Shown: one piece after another, positions 16,205-25,421 of the stretch
How positions within the stretch are numbered: position 1 is the stretch's first letter
Layout: the number at the start of each line of letters is the position of its first letter
Assembly: GCA_963675935.2 (NCBI GenBank)
Contig: CAXXPV010000004.1
Coordinates: 62,001-126,000 of the forward strand
Direction of reading: 5' to 3'
Length of the DNA: 64,000 nucleotides
From: G963675935 sp963675935
Lineage (GTDB): Bacteria > Planctomycetota > Planctomycetia > Pirellulales > Thermoguttaceae
The notes under the pieces: model-generated
What the model saw: only the letters and a program-made list of their open reading frames with translations
Database searches by the model: none
What the model was told of the DNA's origin: nothing
Program-made: the position numbers and the translations under genes

Positions 16205-18853
16205 ATGGCCGTCACCCCGATGATGAAACAGTACGAGGAAGCGAAAAGGGCGTGTCCCGATGCGCTTCTGCTGTTCCGCATGGGCGATTTCTACGAGATG
16301 TTCCGCGACGACGCCAAGACGGCCGCCCGCGTGCTGAACCTCGCCCTGACGAGCCGCGAAAAAGGCGAAAACGCCGTTCCGATGGCCGGCTTTCCATACC
16401 ACCAATTGGAGAGCTATTTGGGCAAGCTCATCGCCGCCGGCATGCGCGCCGCGGTGTGCGAACAGGTCGAAGACCCGAAGCTGGCCAAGGGCCTCGTGCG
16501 CCGCGAGGTGACGCGAATCGTCACGCCCGGCACCGTGACCGACGACGCCCTGCTCGATCCGCGCGAGAGCAATTTTTTGGCCGCCCTCGCCCCGGGCGAT
16601 CCGGCGGGCATGGCGTGGGTCGAGCTTTCGACGGGCCGTTTCGTGGCCGCCGCTTTTTCCGCGAAGCAATTGCCCGATCAATTGGCACGCATCGCGCCGG
16701 CCGAATGTCTGCTGGCCGACGATGCCGCGCCGCTCCCCTCGCACTTGAACGAGCGGATGATGACGACGCGGCGGCCGGCCTGGGCATTTTCCGCGCAAAC
16801 CGCGCGGCAAACGCTGGCCAAACATTTCGGCACGGCAGGGCTCGAAGGTTTTGGATTTTCCGATAGCGCCGTCGATGTTCAGGCGATTCGCGCCGCCGGC
16901 GCCGTGTTGGATTATCTGGCCGAAACGCAAAAAAGTTCGCTCGCCCACATCGACCGGCTGCTGCCCTATCACAGCTTGGGCACGCTCGAAATCGACGAAT
17001 CGAGCCGGCGCAGCTTGGAAATCACCCGGACGATCCGCGACGGCCGCCGCGAAGGCTCGCTGCTCTGGGTGCTCGATCGAACCGTTACGGCGATGGGCTC
17101 GCGGCTGCTGGCCGAGTGGGTCGCCAATCCGCTGACCGACGCCGCGGCCATCCGCCGGCGGCACGACGCCGTTGGGGAACTGCTAGGCAATCAATCGCTC
17201 GGCGACGAATTGCACGAGTCGCTTCGCCGGGTGTACGATGTCGAGCGATTGTTGGCCCGGGTGACGACCGGCCGGGCGAGTCCTCGCGATTTGAGCTTTT
17301 TGGGACGAACTCTGCGCACGCTTCCAGCGGTGAAAGAGCAAATGGCCGGCCGCGAAAGCGACCTGCTTGCTGAACTGCATGGCGCGATTGACCCGTGCCC
17401 CGAGCTTTGCGCCACGCTCGACGCCGCGTTGGCCGACGAGTGCCCGCTGGTCGTCAGCGACGGCGGCTTCATCCGCGACGGCTTCAGCGCCGAGCTGGAC
17501 GCCCTGCGCGAGTTGGCCCACGGCGGCAAGCAGTGGATCGCCAATTATCAAGCCCAGGAGATCGAACGGTCGGGCATCCCGACGCTCAAGGTCGGCTTCA
17601 ACAAGGTGTTCGGCTACTACATCGAAATCACGAACGCCCACCGCGAGAAAATTCCGGCCGACTACATCCGCAAGCAGACGATTAAGAACGCCGAGCGATA
17701 CATTACGCCCGTGTTGAAGGAGTATGAGGAAAAAGTTCTTTCGGCCGACGAGAAGGCCAAGGAGCTTGAATACAAGTTGTTCATCGAACTGCGCGGCGTC
17801 GTGGCGGCCGATCGGCGTCGGATGCAATCGACCGCGGCGGCCTTGGCCGAGATCGACGTGCTGGTTTCGCTGGCCGAGTTGGCCCGGCAGCGGAACTACT
17901 GCCGGCCGACGGTCGTCGATGAGCCGGTGCTGCGGATTATCGACGGGCGGCATCCCGTGCTCGACGTGATGGAGCCGGATGGCAAGTTCGTGCCGAACGA
18001 CACGATCGCCGGGCGAGCAGCCGCTTGCGGTTTTGCATCGTCGGAAAACGGCGAAGCCGCAAACGGCTCTATTTTGTTGATAACCGGCCCGAACATGGCG
18101 GGCAAAAGCACGTACATCCGCCAGGTGGCGTTGCTGACGCTCATGGCGCAGATCGGCAGCTTCGTGCCTGCCCGCGAGGCCGTGATCGGCGTGGCCGACC
18201 GGATTTTCGCTCGCGTGGGGGCGAGCGACGAACTGACGCGCGGCCAAAGCACGTTCATGGTCGAGATGACCGAAACGGCGCGGATTCTGAACACGGCAAC
18301 CGCGCGGAGTCTTGTGATTTTGGACGAAATCGGGCGCGGCACCAGCACCTACGACGGCATGTCGCTGGCGTGGTCGGTCGTCGAGCATCTGCACGAACAC
18401 ATCGGCTGCCGCACGTTGTTCGCCACGCACTACCACGAGTTGACCGATCTGGAAAAGTCGCTGCCGGGCGTGAAAAACCTGAACGTCGCGGTCCGCGAGT
18501 GGCAGGACGAAGTGGTGTTTCTGCACAAGATCGTCGAGGGCGCGGCCGACAAGAGCTACGGCATCCACGTTGCCCGGCTGGCCGGCGTGCCGCGCGAGGT
18601 GATCGAGCGGTCGAAGGATATTTTGGCCCAATTGGAGGAAGAGCATCTCGACCCGTCGGGCCGAGCGAAGATCGCCCGTCCCGCGCCGAAAGAAACGAAG
18701 AGAACGCACTTGCAGCTTACGTTGTTCGGGCCAGCCGACCATCCGATGCTGGACGAGCTACGCGGGCTGGACTTGAACAACGTGACGCCGATGGATTCGC
18801 TGCGGCTGCTCGGCGAGTGGCAAGAGCGGCTGCGAAAAGAGAAAAAAGCCTAA
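16205..18853 (+). CDS. mutS: DNA mismatch repair ATPase MutS
   Basis: An 882-residue MutS that recognises mismatches and starts methyl-independent or MutL-dependent repair. Domain I carries the mismatch-wedge motif at F29-Y30-E31 (GDFYEMF). The connector, lever and clamp follow. The ATPase domain has Walker A GPNMAGKST (G at about 628), MTETARILN, Walker B LVILDEIGRGTST and FATHYHELT. The start ATG gives the standard N-terminus. Unusually, about 20 residues (GRAAACGFASSENGEAANGS) sit just before the ATPase strand ILLITGPNM. Their DNA is a palindrome (18019-18068) of a short dispersed repeat. The protein should still fold because the insert lies at a domain boundary. Confidence 0.97.
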   Translation: MAVTPMMKQYEEAKRACPDALLLFRMGDFYEMFRDDAKTAARVLNLALTSREKGENAVPMAGFPYHQLESYLGKLIAAGMRAAVCEQVEDPKLAKGLVRREVTRIVTPGTVTDDALLDPRESNFLAALAPGDPAGMAWVELSTGRFVAAAFSAKQLPDQLARIAPAECLLADDAAPLPSHLNERMMTTRRPAWAFSAQTARQTLAKHFGTAGLEGFGFSDSAVDVQAIRAAGAVLDYLAETQKSSLAHIDRLLPYHSLGTLEIDESSRRSLEITRTIRDGRREGSLLWVLDRTVTAMGSRLLAEWVANPLTDAAAIRRRHDAVGELLGNQSLGDELHESLRRVYDVERLLARVTTGRASPRDLSFLGRTLRTLPAVKEQMAGRESDLLAELHGAIDPCPELCATLDAALADECPLVVSDGGFIRDGFSAELDALRELAHGGKQWIANYQAQEIERSGIPTLKVGFNKVFGYYIEITNAHREKIPADYIRKQTIKNAERYITPVLKEYEEKVLSADEKAKELEYKLFIELRGVVAADRRRMQSTAAALAEIDVLVSLAELARQRNYCRPTVVDEPVLRIIDGRHPVLDVMEPDGKFVPNDTIAGRAAACGFASSENGEAANGSILLITGPNMAGKSTYIRQVALLTLMAQIGSFVPAREAVIGVADRIFARVGASDELTRGQSTFMVEMTETARILNTATARSLVILDEIGRGTSTYDGMSLAWSVVEHLHEHIGCRTLFATHYHELTDLEKSLPGVKNLNVAVREWQDEVVFLHKIVEGAADKSYGIHVARLAGVPREVIERSKDILAQLEEEHLDPSGRAKIARPAPKETKRTHLQLTLFGPADHPMLDELRGLDLNNVTPMDSLRLLGEWQERLRKEKKA
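18019..18068. repeat. Short palindrome inserted in frame within mutS
   Basis: Arms AGCCGCTTGCGGTTTTGC and GCGAAGCCGCAAACGGCT form a 50-bp inverted repeat in the mutS reading frame. The same GCCGCAAGCGGC core is scattered through intergenic DNA at about 330, 11190, 19390, 41325, 51900 and 61668. Confidence 0.7.
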
Positions 18854-19124
18854 TAAACCCCTTCGGCATCTGCTTTTAGCCGGAACGAGAAACGGCGTGT
18901 CGATAAAATCGCCAGTCGTGTCGAACGCTTCGACACAGCCGGCGATTTTCACCTTTCTTGCTCGCCCGCAAACGCCGATCTCGTAAGCAGATAAGGCAAT
19001 CGACGATTTTCGCGGCGGTCGGCACGCGATTCGCTCTCCTTCGTGTCCACGTTGCACGAACCACGATGTTGCGGTAGCATGGTTCCGTGATGTTGTTTTT
19101 TGTGCGTCGATCGAGGAGATTGTC

Positions 19125-19364
19125 ATGTCCACGTCTAGTATTGCCGCTCCTGTCTCCAGCTCATTGGAGGGCGAATTTCTCGGTATTCGCTGCCGGCTGA
19201 TTGAATTGGCCGCCACGCTCGATCGGATCGACCGCGCTGGGGGCGCCGGTGGCGACTCCCGCATGGATCAAATCCGGGATAGTCTCGCCATTCTTATCGG
19301 CGCCGCCCCCGATCGAGCCGAACAGATTCAGATGGTGTTTTCGTTGCCTTACGAGGAAAAGTAA
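19125..19364 (+). CDS. Small conserved-looking protein of unknown function
   Basis: A 79-residue soluble protein preceded by GATCGAGGAGATTGTC, a strong ribosome site. It has a predicted amphipathic helix (FLGIRCRLIELAATLDRIDRA) and a second helical stretch (MDQIRDSLAILIGAAPDRAE). There are no cysteines and no signal peptide. It lies 114 bp upstream of the TatD-like gene and could be in the same transcript. I do not recognise a family; codon use and the good ribosome site argue for a real gene. Confidence 0.7.
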   Translation: MSTSSIAAPVSSSLEGEFLGIRCRLIELAATLDRIDRAGGAGGDSRMDQIRDSLAILIGAAPDRAEQIQMVFSLPYEEK

Positions 19365-19477
19365 GTGGAGAGAAGAGGAAGGGAAGAGTGCGAAACCGCA
19401 AGCGGCAAGCATGCTCTTCTCACACTTCACACTTCACACTTCACACTTCACACTTCACACCCCAGCCCCCGGCCCCC

Positions 19478-20308
19478 ATGTACTTCTTCGACCCGCACAT
19501 CCATATCGCATCGCGAACGACCGACGACCTCGAAGCGATGGCCCGAGCCGGCTGCTTGGCCGTCGGCGAGCCTGCCTTCTGGATGGGCTACGACCGTAGC
19601 GGCGCGGCCGGTTTTTACGACTATTTCCGGCAGCTCACCGAGTGGGAACCTAAACGCACGGCCCGCTATGGCATGCGTCATTACGCGTGGGTTGGCATGA
19701 ACGCCAAGGAGGCCGAAAACGTCGCTTTCGCCCGCGAGGTCATCGCCCTGCTGCCCGAGTTCCTCGATCGGCCCGACGTGCTGGGCATCGGCGAAATCGG
19801 CCTGAATGTTTGCACGAAGAACGAAGTCGCCACGCTCTTGGAACTTATCGAGCTGGCCATGCAGCGTGACGAACAGCTTTTGTTCCACACGCCGCATCTG
19901 CAACATAAATATCTTGGCACCCGCATGATCCTCGACATTCTCCGGGCCGACCGCCGGGTCGATCACAACCGCGTGTGGATCGACCATTGCGAGGAACACA
20001 CGATCCGCCTGGTGCTCGACGCGGGCCATTGGGCCGGCCTGACGCTCTACCCCACGACGAAGATGACGCCCGAGCGGGCCGTCGATATGGTCGAAATTTA
20101 CGGACCCGAGCGGCTGCTGGTCACGTCGTCGGCCGATTGGGGCCCGTCCGATCCGCTGGCCGTGGTCGCGTTCATCGCCGCGATGCGCCGTCGCGGCCAT
20201 GCCGAATCGCTTATCCATCGGATCGTCTACGAGAATCCGCTGACGTTCATGAATCAGAGCCGGAGCTTTTCCTTCGTGCCGGTCTCGCAACTCCCGCCAG
20301 CCAAGTAG
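19478..20308 (+). CDS. TatD-family metal-dependent hydrolase
   Basis: A 276-residue TIM-barrel hydrolase. The start MYFFDPHIHIAS is chosen because it puts the metal-binding DxHxH motif at residues 5-9; upstream codons run through a tandem CACTTCACA repeat. Further metal-site segments are GIGEIGLNV (conserved Glu), LLFHTPHLQHKY (His), VWIDHCEEHT (His) and SSADWGPSDPL (Asp). The sequence is closer to the hydrolases found in ebo-type clusters than to housekeeping TatD DNase, but no ebo partners are near. The substrate is unknown. Confidence 0.85.
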   Translation: MYFFDPHIHIASRTTDDLEAMARAGCLAVGEPAFWMGYDRSGAAGFYDYFRQLTEWEPKRTARYGMRHYAWVGMNAKEAENVAFAREVIALLPEFLDRPDVLGIGEIGLNVCTKNEVATLLELIELAMQRDEQLLFHTPHLQHKYLGTRMILDILRADRRVDHNRVWIDHCEEHTIRLVLDAGHWAGLTLYPTTKMTPERAVDMVEIYGPERLLVTSSADWGPSDPLAVVAFIAAMRRRGHAESLIHRIVYENPLTFMNQSRSFSFVPVSQLPPAK

Positions 20309-20425
20309 GTCCCGCCTGCCGGGCGGGACTTTTTTCAGCTTCATCGACCGTCTGCTTGCCGGGCGGGCGGGACTTTTCGGCGAAGCTTTCATTTACCCCG
20401 GTCCCGTCCGGCAGACGGGACCTAC
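20305..20425. repeat. Palindrome of GTAGGTCCCG type
   Basis: GTAGGTCCCGCCTGCCGGGC at the left pairs with an inverted arm ending GGCAGACGGGACCTAC at the right, with a third GGGCGGGACTTTT copy inside. The left end overlaps the stop codon of the TatD-like gene. It may act as a bidirectional hairpin between convergent genes. Confidence 0.7.
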
Positions 20426-20480
20426 GGCGTAACGCCCGAGAATCAAGCCTTACGGCGGCACGTTCCCAATGGAATGTGTA

Positions 20481-21122
20481 TTACTTTGTCACGGCCAAAG
20501 CGGGCAGCAATTCCGCCAGTCCGCTGGTGATGAACTTGACGGCGAGGGCCGCCAGCACCAGGCCCATCAATCGGGTCAGGATGTTGATGCCCGTCCGCCC
20601 GAGAGCCCCGCCGATCGGCTCGGCCAGCCGCAGCACGAGCCACACGCATCCGCCCGCAAATAGACTGGTGGCGAGCAAGAGTCCAATTTCCATCCAGTTT
20701 TTTGCCGCATTGGCGTAAATGATGGCCGTGCTGATCGAGCCGGGGCCGGCCAAAAGCGGCGTGCCCAGCGGCACGACGCCCACCGATTGTTGTTCCTCGG
20801 CCTCGCGAGCTTCCTCGGGCGTTTGTTTCATGCGGCTTTCTTGGGCGTACAACATGTGGACCGCCAAGAGCAGGATCATGATTCCGCCGCCTACTTGGAA
20901 GCAGGGGAGATTGATGCCGAAGGCCCGCAGGAGCCATTCGCCCACGAGAATCGAGGAGATGATGACCAGCGTAACGGTGAGGGCCGCGGTAACGCCCGTC
21001 CAGTTGCGTCGTTTTTTCGACTGGTTGGCGGTCACGCCCAAGAAGACCGGCACGGCGCCGATCGGGTTGAGAACCACGAGAATCGCGACCAGAAAACGAG
21101 CACTATCGGTAAACTGCTCCAT
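20481..21122 (-). CDS. MarC-family integral membrane protein
   Basis: A 213-residue protein with six predicted membrane helices in the MarC/UPF0056 pattern. The start MEQFTDSARFLVAILVVLNP is chosen because it precedes the first helix; the upstream open frame is repeat DNA. Family motifs include NPIGAVPVFLGVT, SILVGEWLLRAFGI, FQVGGGIMILLLAVHM and VPLGTPLLAGPGSIST. MarC was once linked to multiple antibiotic resistance, but the family's role is unknown. The central loop (about 120-140) is charged and faces the cytoplasm. It is monocistronic and convergent with the TatD-like gene. Confidence 0.9.
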   Translation of the reverse strand: MEQFTDSARFLVAILVVLNPIGAVPVFLGVTANQSKKRRNWTGVTAALTVTLVIISSILVGEWLLRAFGINLPCFQVGGGIMILLLAVHMLYAQESRMKQTPEEAREAEEQQSVGVVPLGTPLLAGPGSISTAIIYANAAKNWMEIGLLLATSLFAGGCVWLVLRLAEPIGGALGRTGINILTRLMGLVLAALAVKFITSGLAELLPALAVTK

Positions 21123-21182
21123 TGCGCCGCCGCTCCAACATGCGTGAAAGGCGGTAATTTTACCACAACGGGCCAAACGGAC

Positions 21183-21406
21183 AATGCCGTCCTCCCGAAG
21201 GGCCAGGAGAATTGCAAAGTCCCCAAAACCCTCGTTCCCACGCTCCGCGTGGGAACGCAATGTCTCGACGCTCCGCGTCGAAAGAATTGCTAACCGATTT
21301 TCGGCTTGGAATTTACGCGGAAAAGGACGCGGAGCGTCCAAGCAAGTGCGTTCCCACGCGGAGCGTGGGAACGAGGAAAGGAACAATGCCGTTCTCCCGA
21401 AGGGCT
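21183..21406. repeat. Palindromic repeat with CGTTCCCACGCTCCGCGTGG core
   Basis: The unit is bounded by near-identical direct copies of ATGCCGTCCTCCCGAAGGGC (left) and ATGCCGTTCTCCCGAAGGGC (right). It contains GGAGAATTGCAAAGTCC (an end of family A) and inverted pairs of CGTTCCCACGCTCCGCGTGG. A partial relative lies near 28660-28700. Sharing family A ends with a different core suggests modular exchange. Confidence 0.75.
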
Positions 21407-21440
21407 TGCTTTTGGGCCTGTTCAACGTACATTAAACGAC

Positions 21441-22322
21441 ATGCAAACGCGACTATCCACGGGAATTGACGGACTCGACGAGCGGCTCGGCGGCGGACTT
21501 TTGCCCGGCTCGCTTACCGCCGTGATCGGATCGACGGGCATCGGCAAAACGCAGTTCGGCCTGCAATTCGCCAACGCCGGCCTGGCGCAAGAGCGGCGTC
21601 GCGGCATCGTTTTCGACCTTTGCTCGCGCGGCGACTCGCAGAACCACGCCGACTACGCCCGGCGGATGTTCGATTGGTCGCTTCGGTCGGTCGATGCGGA
21701 ACGGCAACTGGATTTCGATAATTTTTTCGCCGCAACCGGTCCTTGCGGCGACTATCTGCACGTGTTCGATCAGCATGGGCGCCGCGTGACGCGGTCCGAC
21801 CTGGATTTCGAGGCATGGCGTCAGTGGCAGGCGGAGTTGGCTCGGCGGCTGAATGCCTCGATCGCGTTTTTCTACGACAATTTCGTCCACGGCGCGCGCC
21901 GCGTCGTGGTCGATGGGATCGAGCCGGTCGAGCGGCCGAGCGATTCGATCCAGTTTGAATTGTTCGACTACGTGTATCATCAAATCTTGCGGAAGGAATG
22001 CGAGTGGGTCGCCCGCGACTTGTTCCGCGAACACTATCGCAAGAATGCCGAGGCCGTGGCGGCGCACGGCTATGACGCAAGCCAGATCGGTTGCATGTTG
22101 ATGATAACCTCGTCGGAGACGACGCTCGACGGCTTGATCGAGCGGCCGTTGGACGAGGGCGACGTATTGAGCAACGCCAACACGATCATCCATTTGGGCA
22201 AAATTCGGGAAGGCAAGCGGTTTCGCCGCGCGATGGTCGTCAGCAAGCATCGCGGCAGCGCATGTTCGGACGAGATCATTCCGTACACGATCGACGACCG
22301 CGGGCTGAGGATCGAGGAGTGA
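21441..22322 (+). CDS. RecA/KaiC-superfamily ATPase
   Basis: A 293-residue protein starting MQTRLSTGIDGLDERLGGGL, the standard KaiC-like opening. Walker A is GSTGIGKTQF (about residues 33-42), and a hydrophobic strand ending ARRVVVDGIEPVERPSD may be Walker B with the following acidic residue. The mid-region (EAWRQWQAELARRLNASIAF) is helical. Only one RecA-like domain is present, so it is not a clock KaiC. Related single-domain proteins act in signalling or DNA processes. It lies after a palindromic repeat with no operon partner. Confidence 0.75.
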   Translation: MQTRLSTGIDGLDERLGGGLLPGSLTAVIGSTGIGKTQFGLQFANAGLAQERRRGIVFDLCSRGDSQNHADYARRMFDWSLRSVDAERQLDFDNFFAATGPCGDYLHVFDQHGRRVTRSDLDFEAWRQWQAELARRLNASIAFFYDNFVHGARRVVVDGIEPVERPSDSIQFELFDYVYHQILRKECEWVARDLFREHYRKNAEAVAAHGYDASQIGCMLMITSSETTLDGLIERPLDEGDVLSNANTIIHLGKIREGKRFRRAMVVSKHRGSACSDEIIPYTIDDRGLRIEE

Positions 22323-22504
22323 GGCGGGGCCGCCGCTTGCGGGCCGGGAGTCTTTTCCGCGTCCGGCCTTGGCTCCGGGGGATGTTTCCCGCAAGATCGT
22401 CAAAACTCGCCTAAACCCATCCGCCATTGCGGGCCGAAGAATTTCTATAGCGGTTTATGTCGAGTCACCGTCCGGTGCATTGTTATAACTTGGGGGGGAT
22501 ACTC

Positions 22505-22894
22505 ATGAAGCGGCTTGTAATCGCGTTGGCCTTGCCACTCTTTCTGACGGTGGGAATTGCCGCCGCCCAGCAACCGGCTCGAGGCGGCGTGGGACTCGAC
22601 TCCGTGGTTTCGCCCGGCGAATTGAAGGCCACGCCTGAAATGTGGTTCTACGATCAAGGGATGCGGCAATACATGGACCCCAAGATGGCGGTCCGGGCGA
22701 AGGCCGAGTATCGGGCCGCGCAACGCACCCGTCGGCTGGAAGCCATGAAGTGGTTCGGCATGTCGAACAGCCGCCCCCGGGCGAACAGCGACCCGATCCA
22801 CGGCGACTATTCGCCCAGTTGGGTTGCCAATCCCGGCTACTATCCGATGCGGTGGAACGGCGTGGCGCAAGCCGGCGGCACGATCGCTCGCTAA
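22505..22894 (+). CDS. Small secreted protein of unknown function
   Basis: A 129-residue protein. The start MKRLVIALALPLF is chosen because it opens a good signal peptide (about residues 1-20, cleavage near AAA-QQ) and has GGGGGGAT upstream. The mature part is basic and helical (MAVRAKAEYRAAQRTRRLEA) with an aromatic C-terminal half (YSPSWVANPGYYPMRWNG). It has no recognised domain. It is probably periplasmic or surface-associated. Confidence 0.75.
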   Translation: MKRLVIALALPLFLTVGIAAAQQPARGGVGLDSVVSPGELKATPEMWFYDQGMRQYMDPKMAVRAKAEYRAAQRTRRLEAMKWFGMSNSRPRANSDPIHGDYSPSWVANPGYYPMRWNGVAQAGGTIAR

Positions 22895-22939
22895 GCGTTG
22901 GCAAATCAATAAGCGTCGCATTGGGAATGCGCTTCTCGC

Positions 22940-23060
22940 GCTCCGCGTGAGGAGTACACTCCATCTCCGACCGCGTTAGGACCGGCGAGGAAATAAGTGT
23001 CGCCTTTCGCTCCGCGAAAGCAGCGTTCTTTCGCGGAGCGAAAGGCGACATTCCGATAGT
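22940..23060. repeat. Palindromes flanking a TTTCGCTCCGCGAAAG hairpin
   Basis: CGCCTTTCGCTCCGCGAAAG is followed after seven bases by its inverted copy CTTTCGCGGAGCGAAAGGCG. A CACTCC/GCGTGAGGAG remnant lies to the left. The hairpin lies between convergent genes and may help separate their transcripts. Confidence 0.65.
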
Positions 23061-23077
23061 TATTGATTCGCCAATTC

Positions 23078-24805
23078 TTAGTCGGGGAAGTCCTGCTCCA
23101 TGCTCTGCAAGCGGTAGATGGGCATGTGGCGGTAGTAGACTTCGAGGATCATGGTGGCCATGGCGGTGCAATAGAGCCGGCCGCCGGGCACCGCCCCGTT
23201 GTCGCCGGCGCCGGTGAACCAGCTTCCTAGTTCGTGGCCCTGCCGGGCCTGGGCGTGGATCAACTGGTCGCGCATCTGGCGATTCCAAGTCTTCCACTCC
23301 TCGCCTTCCCAATGACGCATGACCTGGGTGGCGTAGTAGTTGTAATACATATTTCCGGCCGACGGACCGCGATTGGCGAGCCACTGCACGCCTCGCTGCA
23401 ACGCGGTGTTGTCTTTTTTCCAACCGAGATACATGCGGCTCAGCAGCCCGACGGCCACCGTGGCGTCAGACCCCTTGCCGGCGTCCGTATAGCCGTACAA
23501 GGTGCCGCCATCGCTTTGGACGTGGTCGAGAAACAGCGACGCCTTCCGACTGACGCCCTTCGGCACCAGGAGGTCGGCCATGTAACCGCTTTTCAGGGCC
23601 ATCAGTTGCCATCCGACCACCGAGGTATCGCCCGCTTGACGCGGGTTGTAGCGCCAGCCGCCGCCCTTGGGGTCTTGCGCGTAGCAGGTGAAATTCAGGG
23701 CCGCCCGCGCCGGCGTCAGCAGTTTCATGTCCTTCGTCATGGCATAGGCCTCGCAGAGCGCGATCGTGGCGATGCCGTGCGAATACATGTTGCCGCCCGA
23801 CTCGTTCAGGGCGCCGCCCTGCGAGCTGATGCGCATGTGGTTGACCAGGAAATTCAGGCCGTTGTTGATCGTGCTCTTATACCGGGCGCTTTCCTTGTGC
23901 GTTTGGCCGCTGCCCAGGAATGGCAGCAACGCCAAACCCGTGGCGGCGTTTCGGGCCTCGGCCATTTTTCCGGCGTCGCGGCATTTGTCGCGGCACGTAG
24001 GACACAGCAAGTGGTTGAAACTCCAACCGCCGTCGGGCAATTGATGGTTCGCCAACCACTTCAACGCGCTGGCGACGCTCTCCTGACTGGCTTTGTTGCC
24101 GCCCTCTTCCTCGACTTTTTTGGGGTCTTCCGCATTCTTACGCCCTTGAAGCGAATCGGTCACCGCGCTCGGCGTGGCAAGGACATCGCTCTTGGTCATG
24201 GTCTCTATGCCGGTAGGACTTGTCTCGTTCGTCGATGGCGACGCCTGCGGATCGTTCAGATCGATCGGCGGCACATTCTCGCCGGCGAACGTGGGGTTTT
24301 CAAGAACCACCGATTTGTCGACATTGGCGCCCTTTTCCGGCGGCGGCGGCGAAGGCTTCTCCACCGGCTTATCGGTTTCCTCGGCAATCTCCTTGATCTC
24401 CTCGATCTTCTGCTCCTCGGGCGGCGCGACGACAAGGTGCTGGGCCTTGTAAGGCACCGGCTCGGGCACCGTAATCATCGCCATGGTCACCAACGTCACC
24501 ATGTGGATGAACATGCTCAACGCCCAGGCCGGCGCCTCCTGAACGACCATGTGCGACATGCAGACCAGCGCGGCGATCACGCCTTGCGACTTGATCGCCC
24601 TCTCGCGATAGCGATGGAAGACATCGAGGCGGATGGACGCCAGATCGGCATCGATGCCGACGGGAATGGCCAGGGAACCGGCCGGCGCGGGAACGGCGGC
24701 GTCGGCCGAGGCCAACGGTTTCGCCCGCGGAAGGATTGGCTCCGCCCGCACTGGAAGCGGTTTGGCCACCTTCAATTTCGTTCCGGCCAGCGGCACATCC
24801 GACAT
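23078..24805 (-). CDS. Membrane-anchored prenyltransferase/squalene-oxidase-repeat protein (second copy)
   Basis: A 575-residue paralogue of the protein at 1007-3082. The start MSDVPLAGTKLK is used because it opens the Pro/Ala-rich cytosolic segment. One membrane helix lies at about 125-150 (APAWALSMFIHMVTLVTMAM), then a Pro/Glu-rich linker (to about 260), then the repeat domain (about 260-575). Repeats include LKWLANHQLPDGGWSFNHLL, LNFLVNHMRIS and GGWRYNPRQAGDTSVVGWQL. A CPTCRDKCRDAG insert near residue 285 could bind metal and is absent from the paralogue. The DxDD cyclase motif is not seen. No exbB/exbD is adjacent. Confidence 0.8.
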   Translation of the reverse strand: MSDVPLAGTKLKVAKPLPVRAEPILPRAKPLASADAAVPAPAGSLAIPVGIDADLASIRLDVFHRYRERAIKSQGVIAALVCMSHMVVQEAPAWALSMFIHMVTLVTMAMITVPEPVPYKAQHLVVAPPEEQKIEEIKEIAEETDKPVEKPSPPPPEKGANVDKSVVLENPTFAGENVPPIDLNDPQASPSTNETSPTGIETMTKSDVLATPSAVTDSLQGRKNAEDPKKVEEEGGNKASQESVASALKWLANHQLPDGGWSFNHLLCPTCRDKCRDAGKMAEARNAATGLALLPFLGSGQTHKESARYKSTINNGLNFLVNHMRISSQGGALNESGGNMYSHGIATIALCEAYAMTKDMKLLTPARAALNFTCYAQDPKGGGWRYNPRQAGDTSVVGWQLMALKSGYMADLLVPKGVSRKASLFLDHVQSDGGTLYGYTDAGKGSDATVAVGLLSRMYLGWKKDNTALQRGVQWLANRGPSAGNMYYNYYATQVMRHWEGEEWKTWNRQMRDQLIHAQARQGHELGSWFTGAGDNGAVPGGRLYCTAMATMILEVYYRHMPIYRLQSMEQDFPD

Positions 24806-25421
24806 CGCATGGCACTCCCGAAAATGCCTCGACGCAACGACACGGTTCAGATTAACCGCATCCCACGAAAAATGCAACGAACTCTTGCAAATCGACCCGA
24901 GTGAAACCCTTGAATAGCAGCGCTATCGCATGGACTTTCGCCCAGACGCTCACCCATTCATTGTAGCGTGGCGATTTTCGATTCGCTACCCTTCAGATTC
25001 GGGGGGGCGAGAGGAACTGCGAAGTTGCGTGGATACAAAAAGTCGAAAAGCGTCATATTGCATGGCGATATTTGATCGATGTGCAACGGGCGCAAGGGGT
25101 TACGGCGATTTTCCTTAGTTTTCGATTTGTAAAAAGGCGAAGCGGTGAAAAACTTGCGAACTTTCGGTAATATCCGGCCTGCGTCAAATTGTCGCAAGTG
25201 GAATCTTACCAACCGGTTGCGTCGATCGTGCTTGGCCGCGACCGGAGGATGGCCGTGACATCGCCCTCGGGTTGAATTCACCACCTTTCGCGCCACGTTT
25301 CGGCCGAGCGATTTCATTCTTGTCCCCACGGATGAGGCATCCTTGACGTTGCAAGCTCTCGTCCGTTAGCATTGGCGGTATTGGGCGCGAGGCATGGAGT
25401 CGCCGAAAGGAGGACCGAGGT
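24806..25421. other. Intergenic region between divergent genes
   Basis: This 616-bp gap separates the prenyltransferase-repeat gene (minus) from the methyltransferase gene (plus), so it should carry both promoters. I see no RNA gene, long palindrome or credible ORF, which is notable in a window where most gaps hold palindromic repeats. It marks the left edge of the DNA-modification island. Confidence 0.5.

Noticed and set aside
17183..18742. 519-codon open frame on the minus strand opposite mutS
   Set aside because: It lies wholly within mutS, has no family motif and is rich in the Arg/His/Gly composition typical of antisense frames in GC-rich DNA.
19418..19460. Tandem CACTTCACA repeat upstream of the TatD-like gene as a regulatory iteron
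   Set aside because: It is a simple-sequence run of five short units with no partner protein or origin-like context; slippage is a sufficient explanation.
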